Part shown: in pieces, positions 11,035-20,578 of the stretch
How positions within the stretch are numbered: the first letter of the stretch is position 1
Layout: each line of letters begins with the position of its first letter
Source of the DNA: Planctomycetales bacterium
Lineage (GTDB): Bacteria > Planctomycetota > Planctomycetia > Isosphaerales > Isosphaeraceae
DNA length: 41,542 nucleotides
Assembly: GCA_027449865.1 (NCBI GenBank)
Contig: DAIDKV010000112.1
Location: forward strand, 1 to 41,542
Direction: 5' to 3'
Notes under the pieces: model-generated
What the model was told of the DNA's origin: nothing
The model's database searches: none
The model's input: only the letters and a program-made list of their open reading frames with translations
Program-made: the position numbers and the translations under genes

Positions 11035-11052
11035 TCTCCGAATCGGTATCAT
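11024..11052 (+). promoter_or_regulatory. Candidate oxyR promoter
   Basis: TTCCAA (11024-11029) and TATCAT (11047-11052) are separated by 17 bases. A second dyad, ATCA-N6-TGAT (11048-11061), covers the -10 and is LysR-like, which would allow autorepression by OxyR. Confidence 0.45.
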
Positions 11053-11084
11053 AACCGTGATGCATCGATCGCGGGGGAGGCTGG

Positions 11085-11951
11085 ATGCAACTCGACCAGT
11101 TACGGTATTTCTTGCAGATCGCCCGACGGGGGAGCTTCACGAGGGCGGCCGACGACCTGATGATCTCGCAGCCGGCGCTCAGCCGATCGATCCAGCGACT
11201 GGAAGAGGAGCTTGGTCAGCCGGTCTTCGAGCGCAAAACGCGGTCGATCTCGCTGACCGACGCCGGGACGCTGCTTCAGGCCCGAGCCCAGCAGGTGCTC
11301 TCGATCCTCGAGGACACGATGGCCGAGATCGCCGACGACGGCCAGACCGGGCGTGTTCGGGTCGGCGCCATCCCGACGGTCGCCCCGTACTTCCTACCGG
11401 AGATCCTTCGTCGCTTTTCGGCCGCACACCCGAAGGCGACGCTGATCGTCCAGGAGAACACGACCGAGGCGCTTCTGCGGGCCTGCACTCAGGGCGAGAT
11501 CGACCTGGCGATCGTCGCGCTCCCGATCCGGGCGAAGTACCTGGAGGTCGAGGAGCTTTTCGAGGAGGAGTTACTGCTCGTCCTGCCAACGGACCATCCG
11601 CTGGTCGACCGGCCGAGGATCCGGCCGGCCGACGTCGAGCCATATCCGTTTGTTCTGCTGGATGAAGCGCATTGCCTCTCGGAGACCATCCTCTCGTTCT
11701 GCCGGCATCGGTCGATCCAGCCGGTCGCGGTCGAGCGGACGAGCCAGCTCGCCATGGTGCAGGAACTCGTCTCGCTGGCGCACGGGGTCTCCATGATCCC
11801 GGCGATGGCCCGATCGCGAGACCAGAGCGACCGGAGGATCTATCGATCGCTCTCGGGCCCAAAACCGACGCGACGGATCGCGGTCGCCTGGAATCCGTAC
11901 CGCTTCCAGAGCCGGCTGTGGAAGGCGTTTCGCGAGTCCCTTCGCCGATGA
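11085..11951 (+). CDS. oxyR: LysR-family hydrogen peroxide sensor and regulator OxyR
   Basis: This 288-residue transcription factor senses peroxide by forming an intramolecular disulfide and activates antioxidant genes. The N-terminal winged helix is typical of the family (residues 1-60, [20 protein letters not shown], then [10 protein letters not shown]). The effector domain follows from about residue 90. It contains [13 protein letters not shown] with Cys197 and Cys206, nine residues apart, the same spacing as Cys199 and Cys208 of E. coli OxyR in a very similar local sequence. That supports a true OxyR rather than a generic LysR protein. The ATG at 11085 follows GGGGGAGG. The divergent katG is the obvious target. 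Confidence 0.93.
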   Translation: MQLDQLRYFLQIARRGSFTRAADDLMISQPALSRSIQRLEEELGQPVFERKTRSISLTDAGTLLQARAQQVLSILEDTMAEIADDGQTGRVRVGAIPTVAPYFLPEILRRFSAAHPKATLIVQENTTEALLRACTQGEIDLAIVALPIRAKYLEVEELFEEELLLVLPTDHPLVDRPRIRPADVEPYPFVLLDEAHCLSETILSFCRHRSIQPVAVERTSQLAMVQELVSLAHGVSMIPAMARSRDQSDRRIYRSLSGPKPTRRIAVAWNPYRFQSRLWKAFRESLRR

Positions 11952-12365
11952 CCCTTGCTGGGAGAGGGCTGCCAACGAACAGGGGTGGGCGTTCGGATCG
12001 TCGACCGTCGGGCCCACCGCCGCGGCGGCGTTCAGGGTACGGTCGGCCGAGGCGAACTCGAACGCTTCGTCGAGGGCCGCGGCCAGTTGAACGGCGCCGC
12101 AGACGCGGAGTTGGTGACGGTTCACCAGATTCCTGGCCACTCGCTCGGTATGGGGACGGGATCGTCGAAGTCGGCGAACTGGTTCATCGGGCCAGGCTCG
12201 ATGAGATGACGATGGGCCGACCTGCGTTTCTGAACATTTGTGGGATCTACCCAGGAGGCTACCAGGCACCGGCGGTCTTCACCGGGGAGAGCAGCCAATC
12301 CCGCTCCGCATCGGGATCGAGATCGGCTGGCGCGGCGAACCCTCTCCATATCGACCATCCCGACT
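11952..12365. other. Region between oxyR and clpX holding a toxin-gene remnant
   Basis: These 414 bases lie between the oxyR stop and the clpX stop (convergent genes). About 160 bases of the minus strand encode a recognisable PIN-domain C terminus (separate entry). The remaining bases, 12141-12365, are open in several frames but give nothing recognisable, and no toxin N terminus or antitoxin gene is evident. Confidence 0.55.
11982..12140 (-). pseudogene. Remnant of a PIN-domain (VapC-like) toxin gene
   Basis: On the minus strand about 53 codons read like the C-terminal half of a PIN-domain ribonuclease. They run from RNLVNRHQLR through VQLAAALDEAF and FASADRTLNAAAA to VDDPNAHP. In intact members the corresponding text is LR-x-x-DAVQLAAAL, with a conserved aspartate before AVQLA; here that position is Gly (CGAVQLA). 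The usual stop just after the DPNAHP-like ending is missing, and the frame runs on into the antisense of oxyR. The N-terminal half, with the first catalytic acidic residue, is not found upstream. I read it as a decayed type II toxin gene left between housekeeping genes. Confidence 0.6.
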
Positions 12366-13649
<1,284 letters not shown>

Positions 13650-13856
13650 GCTGGTCACTCCAGGTCGAGATCACGGGCCGGAAACTGGAACGGAAACACC
13701 CCTCAAGCATACCAGCGGCCGGGACCAGAAGAGACGAGGAGATCCCCAAGCCAGTAACTCCGGCTTTTCCCGTTCGATCCCACCCAACCCGCCTAGCCTC
13801 CCATTACAACCCCTCTTCCTTGGAAAATCGCTACGCGGGACTCCCCACGAGATCGC

Positions 13857-13885
13857 TTGCCGAACGGCACCCGTCGTGGTATATA
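13857..13885 (+). promoter_or_regulatory. Promoter of the padR-monooxygenase unit
   Basis: TTGCCG (13857-13862) and TATATA (13880-13885) are separated by 17 bases. The -10 box lies in the left arm of a perfect dyad, so binding there would block RNA polymerase. The predicted start of transcription is about 20 bases before the GTG start codon. Confidence 0.6.
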
Positions 13886-13901
13886 CGGCGACGGATATAC
13901 C
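13878..13901. promoter_or_regulatory. Probable PadR operator: GGTATAT-N10-ATATACC
   Basis: A perfect 7-bp inverted repeat with a 10-base spacer (13878-13884 and 13895-13901) sits directly in front of the padR gene, over the -10 box, and ends one base before the GGAG ribosome site. PadR proteins are dimers that often repress their own genes through A/T-rich dyads, so this is most simply the autoregulatory operator. Confidence 0.65.
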
Positions 13902-13912
13902 GGAGCGAGTGA

Positions 13913-14539
13913 GTGGTCATGGCCAAGAAACGGCGGTCGAATCCCCTGGCACTGGCGGTGCTGGTACTGCTCTTCGAGCGGCCGATGCACCCTTACGAGA
14001 TGGCGACCACGCTCAAGCATCGACACAAGCAGGACAGCATCAAGATCCGGTTCGGCTCCCTGTATACCGTGATCGACGCGATGGTGGCCGATGGGCTGAT
14101 CGCGTCTCGAGAGACCGTGCGCGAGGGGAAGCGACCCGAGCGAACCGTCTACGAGTTGACGTCCGCTGGCCGGGCCGAGATGAGGGAATGGCTGGCCGAG
14201 CTGATCGAACAGCCGGCCAAGGAGTACACCGACTTCGAGGCGGGCCTTTGCCTGCTCGCCGCCCTGCCACCGGCTGAGGCGATCGAGCTTTTGAAGCGAC
14301 GCGAGGCGAGGATCGGTGAGGCCCGTCGGACCTCTCGGGAGGGGCTCGACCGTGTCCTCGGCCAGGGGCTCCCGCCGCTCTACCTGGTCGAGGCCGAATA
14401 TCGCCTCAGCCGGATGGAGGCCGAGCGCCGGTTCATCCGGGATTTGCTCTGGCGAATCGATGCCGAGGGATGGGCCAACTCCCCGGCCTGGAACGCCCTC
14501 CACCGAGCCCCTGAGAAGGGTCCGGAACCCGAGGGCTGA
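13913..14539 (+). CDS. PadR-family transcriptional regulator
   Basis: This 208-residue regulator has an N-terminal winged helix of the PadR type (about residues 10-85, with LVLLFERPMHPYEMATTL and a FGSLYTVIDAMVADGLI recognition region). A C-terminal helical dimerisation domain (about 100-190) resembles the Vir_act_alpha_C type. PadR proteins are usually repressors released by phenolic or drug-like ligands. The GTG at 13913 has GGAG 7 bases upstream; an ATG two codons later is an alternative. The next gene downstream on the same strand, 193 bases on, is an FAD monooxygenase, a plausible target. Ligand unknown. Confidence 0.9.
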   Translation: MVMAKKRRSNPLALAVLVLLFERPMHPYEMATTLKHRHKQDSIKIRFGSLYTVIDAMVADGLIASRETVREGKRPERTVYELTSAGRAEMREWLAELIEQPAKEYTDFEAGLCLLAALPPAEAIELLKRREARIGEARRTSREGLDRVLGQGLPPLYLVEAEYRLSRMEAERRFIRDLLWRIDAEGWANSPAWNALHRAPEKGPEPEG

Positions 14540-14673
14540 TCGATGGTCGAAGGCCCCCGGCGCGGTGCGTCACCACCGCGCCGGGAGGCAGACTCTGAGC
14601 CGGTCCCGCAGGGCGGAACCTGGGCCTCAAGGCCGGCTAGCCCAGGCTAACAGGCGACGCCCCCAAGGGCCAG

Positions 14674-14687
14674 CCGTGCGCGCGCAC
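14674..14687. promoter_or_regulatory. 14-bp palindrome upstream of the monooxygenase
   Basis: CCGTGCGCGCACGG is a perfect palindrome about 45 bases before the monooxygenase start. A smaller one, TAGCC-CA-GGCTA (14638-14649), lies just upstream. They may be operator or RNA hairpin elements. They do not resemble the A/T-rich dyad in front of padR. Confidence 0.35.
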
Positions 14688-14732
14688 GGGGCCCGGGATC
14701 GGCCCGTTTTGCGTCTCGAAAGGGGTTTCGCG

Positions 14733-16013
14733 ATGGGGGATTCGTCGTTTCGGGTGATGGTGATCGGCGGAGGAATCGGGGGCCTCTGCCTGGCGCAGGG
14801 GCTGAAGAAGGCCGGCGTTTCTGTCTCGCTCTTCGAGCGAGACCAGGCCCCGACCTCTCGGTTGCAGGGCTATCGCATCCACGTGAGCCCGGCAGGAGCC
14901 TCGTCGCTTCGGGAATGCCTGCCAGAAAATCTCTGGACGGCGTTCGAGGCGTCGTGTGGTCGGGCGCCCCATTCCTTTCGCTTCCTCACGCACCGGATGC
15001 AGGAACTGCTCCGGGTCGCGACGCCTGGCGACGCACCAGGCGGCCGGCATTACTCGGCGAGCCGGGCGCGTTTGCGACAGGTCCTGCTGGAGGGGCTCGA
15101 CGGTATCCTCCATTTTGATCGGGCCTTCTCGCGGTACGAGGAGGAACCCGACGGGCCAATCCATGTGTTCTTCGACGACGGACAGACGGACGTGGGGGAC
15201 GTCCTTGTCGGTGCGGACGGCGGGAAATCCCGGGTTCGCAGTCAGTTGCTGCCCGGTGCCCAGAGAGTGGACACGGGAATTCGCGCCATCGGCGGGAAGG
15301 TCATCCTGACGGACGAGGTGCGATCGAAATTGCCTCCGGCCCTGCTTGAAGGGCCGGCGCTGGTCCGGGCGCCCGGCGGACGCGCGATGTTCCTCGCCGT
15401 GCAGGAGATCGGCGATCCAGAGGGATCGGTCCCGGCGGCAGGGGCGGCCCTCCGGTTCGAGGATGAGTCGAATTACCTGATGTGGGCGTTGAGCGCCCGG
15501 GACAATCGGTCGGGCTTCCCCTCGACGAACGGAGAGATGTCAGACGAAGAACTCCAAGCCTTCACGCTGCGGGCCTGCTCGGGCTGGCATCCGGGGTTCT
15601 CAGCCATGATCCAGTCCTCGGATCCGGCATCGCTCAGCGTGATCACGGTCCGGACGTCGGTCCCGGTCTCGCCCTGGCCGACCGGTCGCGTGACCCTGAT
15701 TGGCGACGCGATCCATAGCATGACCCCCTATCGGGGCATCGGCGGGAATGTCGCGCTTCGCGACGCCGCCCTGCTCTCCCGCAAGCTCGCCGCCGCCCAC
15801 CGAGGTGAAATTCCCCTCTCCCTCGCCATCCGCGACTACGAATCGGCGATGCTCGATTACGGCTTCCGCGCGGTCCGGTCCTCGCTCCGGGCCGCCGAAC
15901 AGGCACACTCACCGGGAGCACTCGCCTTCCACATCGGAAACCTGGCCTTCCGCGCCCTTAATGCAATCCCACCCCTGAAGGCCAGTATCCTCCGCCGGGG
16001 CGACGCCGACTGA
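14733..16013 (+). CDS. FAD-dependent monooxygenase (aromatic hydroxylase / TetX-like group)
   Basis: This 426-residue flavoprotein belongs to the group A hydroxylase superfamily, which uses NAD(P)H and oxygen to hydroxylate aromatic or polyketide substrates. The FAD dinucleotide fold is at the N terminus (VMVIGGGIGGLCLAQGL, residues 8-24), the DG motif appears as VGADGGKSRVRSQL, and the GD motif appears as TLIGDAIHSMTPYRGIGGN. Length is normal. The ATG at 14733 has AGGGG 7 bases upstream. Lying next to a PadR regulator, it may detoxify or modify a small molecule that PadR senses. The exact substrate cannot be deduced; tetracycline-type and phenolic substrates are both possible. Confidence 0.85.
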   Translation: MGDSSFRVMVIGGGIGGLCLAQGLKKAGVSVSLFERDQAPTSRLQGYRIHVSPAGASSLRECLPENLWTAFEASCGRAPHSFRFLTHRMQELLRVATPGDAPGGRHYSASRARLRQVLLEGLDGILHFDRAFSRYEEEPDGPIHVFFDDGQTDVGDVLVGADGGKSRVRSQLLPGAQRVDTGIRAIGGKVILTDEVRSKLPPALLEGPALVRAPGGRAMFLAVQEIGDPEGSVPAAGAALRFEDESNYLMWALSARDNRSGFPSTNGEMSDEELQAFTLRACSGWHPGFSAMIQSSDPASLSVITVRTSVPVSPWPTGRVTLIGDAIHSMTPYRGIGGNVALRDAALLSRKLAAAHRGEIPLSLAIRDYESAMLDYGFRAVRSSLRAAEQAHSPGALAFHIGNLAFRALNAIPPLKASILRRGDAD

Positions 16014-16046
16014 TCCGGAAGGCCCCGCCCAGGCTTCGCCATCCAT

Positions 16047-16075
16047 TTGACTATATTCCCGATTGGCAGTATACT
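16047..16075 (+). promoter_or_regulatory. Strong sigma-70-type promoter of the DUF4395 gene
   Basis: TTGACT (16047-16052) and TATACT (16070-16075) are separated by exactly 17 bases, each one base off consensus. Around the -10 is the palindrome AGTATACT (16069-16076). This is the best promoter in the window. It gives an RNA with a leader of about 95 bases. Confidence 0.75.
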
Positions 16076-16081
16076 GAATCA

Positions 16082-16175
16082 GCGTTACGAGAATGCGAAC
16101 GCGTTCGGTAGGGGGCCGGCAGCAGCCGGGCGGCGCGCCAGCCCCTGTCGGGCGGGCCTTAGCGGGAGTCCTGTC
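16082..16175 (+). ncRNA. Structured 5' leader of the DUF4395 gene
   Basis: The leader contains a perfect palindrome CGAACGCGTTCG (16096-16107), then a G-rich tract with a CCGGC-AGCA-GCCGG hairpin (about 16116-16129) that can be enclosed by a GGGG/CCCC pairing, then GGCGCGCC, and a ribosome site GGGAG close to the start. This is enough self-complementarity for a regulatory structure such as an attenuator or riboswitch-like element. It matches no riboswitch class I know, and G+C-rich DNA makes chance folding common. Confidence 0.35.
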
Positions 16176-16724
16176 ATGGAAACGAGCGGCCACGGATTTC
16201 ACACGTTCTTGACCGCGCCCTGGTGGCAGATGGGGCCGGAGATCCCGGATTCGAAGGGCCTGAGCGTGAACGAGACCGCAACCCGGGCTCGCGCCGGCCT
16301 GCTCAACATCATCTCGGCCACGACAATCTTCCTGCTGATCGCGGCGCCTCAGTTCGATCCGGTGATCTACGTCGGACCGCTGGTGATCTTCGATATGTTC
16401 GCCGCCGCCGCGACCGGGCTGACGCCCCTGAGCCCGACGGGTCTCCTCGGCACCCTGCTCACGATGTGGATCCGCCCGACCTGGAAACCCGCGCAGCCGA
16501 AGCGGTTTGCCTGGATCCTCGGTGGATCGCTCGGGGTGCTCTGCCTGGGATTAAGGCTCTCTCACGTCGGCAATCCCTGGATCATCGGCGTGGTCTCGGT
16601 CTGCTTCGTGCTGACCTGGCTGGAGGCGGTGCTGGGATTCTGCGTCGGCTGCTGGATGTACAAGATGCTCTTTGAGTGCGAGGTCTGTGAGGTCCCCTAC
16701 CGGCCCCGTCGACGGACCGCCTGA
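16176..16724 (+). CDS. DUF4395 membrane protein
   Basis: This is a 182-residue integral membrane protein. It has a conserved N-terminal stretch before the first helix (NETATRARAGLLNIISATTIFL), about four hydrophobic segments (roughly residues 42-62, 66-92, 112-132 and 136-160), and a cysteine-bearing signature near the C terminus (LEAVLGFCVGCWMYKML) that is typical of DUF4395. A further CEVC motif follows at about 169-172. The CxxC-type motifs suggest redox or sulfur chemistry, and relatives are often found near thioredoxin-like or sulfurtransferase genes, but nothing of that kind is adjacent here. The ATG at 16176 has GGGAG 8 bases upstream. It is convergent with the SWIM gene. Confidence 0.8.
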   Translation: METSGHGFHTFLTAPWWQMGPEIPDSKGLSVNETATRARAGLLNIISATTIFLLIAAPQFDPVIYVGPLVIFDMFAAAATGLTPLSPTGLLGTLLTMWIRPTWKPAQPKRFAWILGGSLGVLCLGLRLSHVGNPWIIGVVSVCFVLTWLEAVLGFCVGCWMYKMLFECEVCEVPYRPRRRTA

Positions 16725-16800
16725 GCGAGCCCCTGATGAGGCCATCGGGAACCTGTAGGCCCGTTCTCGCGTTCCCTGGAGACGGTCATCCGATCAATCG

Positions 16801-17724
16801 CTAACCCTTTTTCCGGCGCGTGCTTCTCTTGTTCCCGTCGACGAGCGGCGTCCCTGTTCTTGCCTCTGATTTTCGATCGGAGACATCTCCGTCACTGGCA
16901 GTCGATCGGGCCTTTTTCGGCTTTGAAGTTGAAGTGCCCTTCGCGACCTTCTTCTTCGGAGCCGCCTTTCTGGGGATCTGGGTGGCTGCCTTCGCCACGG
17001 GAACATCGTCGATCTCGATACCGAAGATGGCTCCCATGTCCTCGGCCGCGATCGTGGGGGCGGTGCTCTCGGCGGGAACTGGGGCGGTGGGAATCGCCTG
17101 TTCGATCAATTCCTGGTGATCCACGCCTCGAAGCAAGAACAACATCTCGGGCGACCTATCGAGGCGATTGCCGACTCCGTACATCACTGCGGCCACATGC
17201 TTGCACATTCCCGCATAATCCGGGCAACTGCAACGCATCTTGATCTCTTTTGGCTTCGGAAACAGCCCGCGATCCCGATCGGTCACCAGTTCCATGACCG
17301 CTTTCGAGAGCTTGCCTTGCAGCAATTCGACAAGCGTACCGACCTTGCCTCCACATTCTTGCTTCAGAACCTCCCAGGCCGGTTTCGGTAATGCGGCGAT
17401 GTCGATCTGGACCTCGTACAGTTCTGACCCGCTCACGAGGGCCTTGATCTGGCCGCCGTTGATCGCCAGATGCACGACCGAGCCATTTCGGACATAAGTC
17501 CGCCCGCGCGGCAGGCGATTCGCGAAGTCGCTGTAGCTCTCCAGGTTCGTACACCAGGCCTTGCCCCAGAAGGTCGAGGTGATGGTTCGACCCTCGATGC
17601 AAATGGGGGTGGTCACCAGCCCTTTCTTCGCCCGCTTGGCGACCTCCCGCGCGGCCTGAGCACGCCTTTGGGCCACGGGAACATAGGGCTTGTAGCCGTA
17701 ATAACCGCCGTTGTATCTGGCCAT
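16801..17724 (-). CDS. SWIM zinc-finger protein
   Basis: This 307-residue cytoplasmic protein has an N-terminal conserved region (TFWGKAWCTNLESYSDFANRL, about residues 51-71) and a SWIM zinc site, CSC-x6-C-x-H, with Cys165, Cys167, Cys174 and His176. The C-terminal tail is Lys/Arg/Ser-rich and probably disordered, suited to nucleic-acid contact. SWIM domains bind DNA or protein and are commonly encoded beside SNF2-family ATPases. Here the SNF2 gene ends 34 bases upstream on the same strand, so the two almost certainly form an operon and act together. Confidence 0.9.
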   Translation of the reverse strand: MARYNGGYYGYKPYVPVAQRRAQAAREVAKRAKKGLVTTPICIEGRTITSTFWGKAWCTNLESYSDFANRLPRGRTYVRNGSVVHLAINGGQIKALVSGSELYEVQIDIAALPKPAWEVLKQECGGKVGTLVELLQGKLSKAVMELVTDRDRGLFPKPKEIKMRCSCPDYAGMCKHVAAVMYGVGNRLDRSPEMLFLLRGVDHQELIEQAIPTAPVPAESTAPTIAAEDMGAIFGIEIDDVPVAKAATQIPRKAAPKKKVAKGTSTSKPKKARSTASDGDVSDRKSEARTGTPLVDGNKRSTRRKKG

Positions 17725-17758
17725 TGGAGGGCACCTGTTTTCACGTGAATTGCGAACT

Positions 17759-20437
17759 TCAGTCGGCGGTCGCCTGGTTCACGTCCAGTTTCACCAACCG
17801 TAATAACGTATCGTTGTCCATTTCGGTCAACAAGGCTTCTCCTGTGCCTGCCTCTCCGATTGCCTCGCCCGCGACCTGAGTCTTCTCCGTGATCATCGCG
17901 TCGATCCGTTCCTCAACGGTTCCCCGGCAGATGAACTTGTGGACCAGCACGTTTTTCTTCTGTCCGATCCGGAAGGCGCGGTCGGTCGCCTGATTCTCGA
18001 TGGCGGGGTTCCACCAGCGGTCGAAGTGGATGACGTGGGAAGCCGCCGTCAGGTTCAGCCCGGTTCCCCCTGCCTTTATCGATAGGACGAAGAACGGTGG
18101 ACCATCCTCGCGCTGGAACTGGTCGATGAGTTCTTTCCGCTTCTTGATGCTCGTCCCCCCGTGGAGGACCAGACCGGATCGCCCGAAAATCGTGCCGAGA
18201 AACCCGGCTAGCGGGTCCGTGATTTCGCGAAACTGTGTGAAAATCAGAGCCTGCTCCTGCCGCGACGCGATTTCCTCGGCGATTTCGGCCAACCGGCGAA
18301 ACTTGCCGCTCTGCTCAGGCGCGAAGTCATTCGTACCGGCCAACTGAGCCGGATGATTGCAAATCTGCTTCAGACGCATCAGTTGCGCCAGGACGAGCCC
18401 GCGACGCTGTATCCCCTCGGAGTCTTCCAACTGCTCGGCGAGGTCGTCGACGGCCTTCTGATAGAGAACGGCCTGGTGCTTGCTCAGCGAGCAGTAAGCC
18501 TTCACTTCCGTCTTGGCCGGGAGATCGGCGATCACCCGCTTGTCGGTCTTCAGCCGACGGAGGATATAGGGCCGGACGAGATTCCGGAGCGGCTCGAACG
18601 AGGGGACCTCGGCGTTCTGCATTTTCTTGACGAACGTGCTGAATTGCCGGGCCGAGCCGAGTAGTCCGGGATTCAGGAAGTCGAAGAGCGACCATAGGTC
18701 CGACAGGCGATTTTCGACGGGCGTGCCCGTCATCGCAATCCGACCGGCGGCGGTCAACGTCTTCGCGGCCCGGCTTTGCTTCGTCCCGGAGTTCTTGATC
18801 GCCTGGGCCTCATCCAGGATCACGAGCCGCCATCGGTATCGCTTCATCCAGTCCGTGCGAACCAGCATGCCATACGTGGTGATGATCAGGTCATATCGAT
18901 CCGCCAGGGTGAGTCCGATCGCCCCGGCGTTCCCTACTGCCTCGGAAGGATGGGCGACCGCGAACGAGAGACCGGGCGCGAACCGGGTCAGCTCCGATTT
19001 CCAGTTCGCAATCAGCGAGGCCGGCACAACAAGCAGACTTGCGCCCTTCCGCGTCTCGCGTTTCAGGTCGAGCAAAAGGGCGATCACCTGCACGGTCTTA
19101 CCCAGGCCCATGTCGTCAGCCAGGCAACCGCCAAGGCCCAGGCGGACGACGAACCGCAGCCAACCGTAGCCCGTCTGCTGATACGGACGCAACTCCGCCT
19201 TCAATCCGGGCGGAGCCTTCTCCTGCTGGATCTCCGGCGATCGAAGCTGCGTGAGAATCCCGTCCAGCTCGGCGCCCGCGGTCAGGCCCGACCACTCGCG
19301 AATCGCCGCCTGCGCCGGGTCGTCTTCCTCCCGATCGAGATTGGCCCCGGACAGGAGACGCATTCCTTCGTAGAACGAAAGGCCATGCTGGCGCACGTCC
19401 TTCTCGATCGTCTTCCAGTGCTCCAGGGCCTGCTTCAACCGCTCCGGATCCACCTCGACCCACTTCCCCTTCAAGGGAACCAGACCCCCGGTGGATTCCA
19501 GCAACTGGGCGATCTCATCCGGCTCCAGCGTCTCGCCGTCGAGGCTTATCCCCAGCGAGAAATCCATCATCGAGTCGAGACCAACGCTGGACGAGTGTCT
19601 TGAATTGATCTTCACACTGACAACCGGTCTGGGTGGCTTCCGGGTGTTCCACCAGTCCGGCAGCCGCACGATCAAACCGCTGGATTCCAGCAGAGGTATC
19701 GACCTGATGAAATCATAGGCCTGTCTCGCCGTCCACGCCAGCGGATGATAAATCTGCTCGGAATCGACGAGACGTCGAATCAGGTCCGACGATTGGGCGG
19801 CCTTCGAGATGGGGAGCAGAAGGTTCAGCATCGCCGCCCGGTTTTGCTCGCCGGCGTACTGTTGAAGCGCCCGGCTGAGTGGTTCATGCTTCACCTTTCC
19901 CTGGGGCGTCAGGCCGTTGGCAAATGTGGCCAGGAAGGCAAACGGGTAATCCGGATTTCGCTTGTTCTCGGCCAGGTGCAAGGTAACGCGACCGACGAAA
20001 CGCCACTCGGGGTCGCGCTCTCGCAGATAACCCTGAACGCCACCTGAGTGCTTCCCCACCTCGCGCCGGGTGAGCGAATTCAGCTCGTGCCACCAGTTGG
20101 AGAGGACTTCCACCGTCAGGTACTCGAGCCCAATCATGGGAGGCGCCTGCCGGATCATCCGTTCGAGATCGGCCTCGGGCGGCGGGATCTCGGGGAGAAT
20201 CTCGCCGGATTCCCCCGTCCCGACCTTGCAAAGCTCGGTCAGGTAAAGTCGTGCGATCGAGCGCGCCAACTCGAACGACGGCGGGAGCGCCGACTCGGTC
20301 ACGGAGTCGAGCATGCCTCGAGCCGAGCTTTCGTGGTAAGCTTCGAGGATCGCTTTCGAGACATTCCGGTCCGAGGTCTCGGATGCCGCCTCGCGGACCA
20401 GAAGATGCCCCTGCGGCGTGATCGTCAGTTCGTGCAT
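17759..20437 (-). CDS. SNF2/RAD54-family DEAD-box ATPase (helicase)
   Basis: This 892-residue ATP-dependent DNA translocase has an N-terminal region of about 400 residues of the bacterial SNF2-associated type and then a complete motor. Walker A is ADDMGLGKT (440-448), Walker B is LDEAQAIKN (541-549), motif III is MTGTPVENRLSDLW (569-582), and the C-terminal lobe has a GGTGLNL-like motif and the arginine-finger segment DRAFRIGQKK. I chose the ATG at 20437 because conserved sequence begins there; the upstream frame extension of 104 codons covers the divergent HTH gene's start region. It forms an operon with the SWIM gene downstream. The biological role is unknown; chromatin remodelling, repair and phage defence are all possible. 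Confidence 0.92.
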   Translation of the reverse strand: MHELTITPQGHLLVREAASETSDRNVSKAILEAYHESSARGMLDSVTESALPPSFELARSIARLYLTELCKVGTGESGEILPEIPPPEADLERMIRQAPPMIGLEYLTVEVLSNWWHELNSLTRREVGKHSGGVQGYLRERDPEWRFVGRVTLHLAENKRNPDYPFAFLATFANGLTPQGKVKHEPLSRALQQYAGEQNRAAMLNLLLPISKAAQSSDLIRRLVDSEQIYHPLAWTARQAYDFIRSIPLLESSGLIVRLPDWWNTRKPPRPVVSVKINSRHSSSVGLDSMMDFSLGISLDGETLEPDEIAQLLESTGGLVPLKGKWVEVDPERLKQALEHWKTIEKDVRQHGLSFYEGMRLLSGANLDREEDDPAQAAIREWSGLTAGAELDGILTQLRSPEIQQEKAPPGLKAELRPYQQTGYGWLRFVVRLGLGGCLADDMGLGKTVQVIALLLDLKRETRKGASLLVVPASLIANWKSELTRFAPGLSFAVAHPSEAVGNAGAIGLTLADRYDLIITTYGMLVRTDWMKRYRWRLVILDEAQAIKNSGTKQSRAAKTLTAAGRIAMTGTPVENRLSDLWSLFDFLNPGLLGSARQFSTFVKKMQNAEVPSFEPLRNLVRPYILRRLKTDKRVIADLPAKTEVKAYCSLSKHQAVLYQKAVDDLAEQLEDSEGIQRRGLVLAQLMRLKQICNHPAQLAGTNDFAPEQSGKFRRLAEIAEEIASRQEQALIFTQFREITDPLAGFLGTIFGRSGLVLHGGTSIKKRKELIDQFQREDGPPFFVLSIKAGGTGLNLTAASHVIHFDRWWNPAIENQATDRAFRIGQKKNVLVHKFICRGTVEERIDAMITEKTQVAGEAIGEAGTGEALLTEMDNDTLLRLVKLDVNQATAD

Positions 20438-20578
20438 CCTGAGGCCACTCGCGCGGTTTGCAATTTGTCGTGAGAAGTTCGACCATAAAGAATAATCGCC
20501 CGCGGCACAAACGGATCGAGGGGGGAACCGTTCCCTCCTTGATGGCAAACCAGCCATCATCGCAGGAGGAATGCCCCA

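Noticed and set aside
20438-20578. Possible divergent promoters between the SNF2 and HTH genes
   Set aside because: The region is A/T-rich near 20,465-20,510, but no -35/-10 pair with correct spacing could be fixed on either strand.
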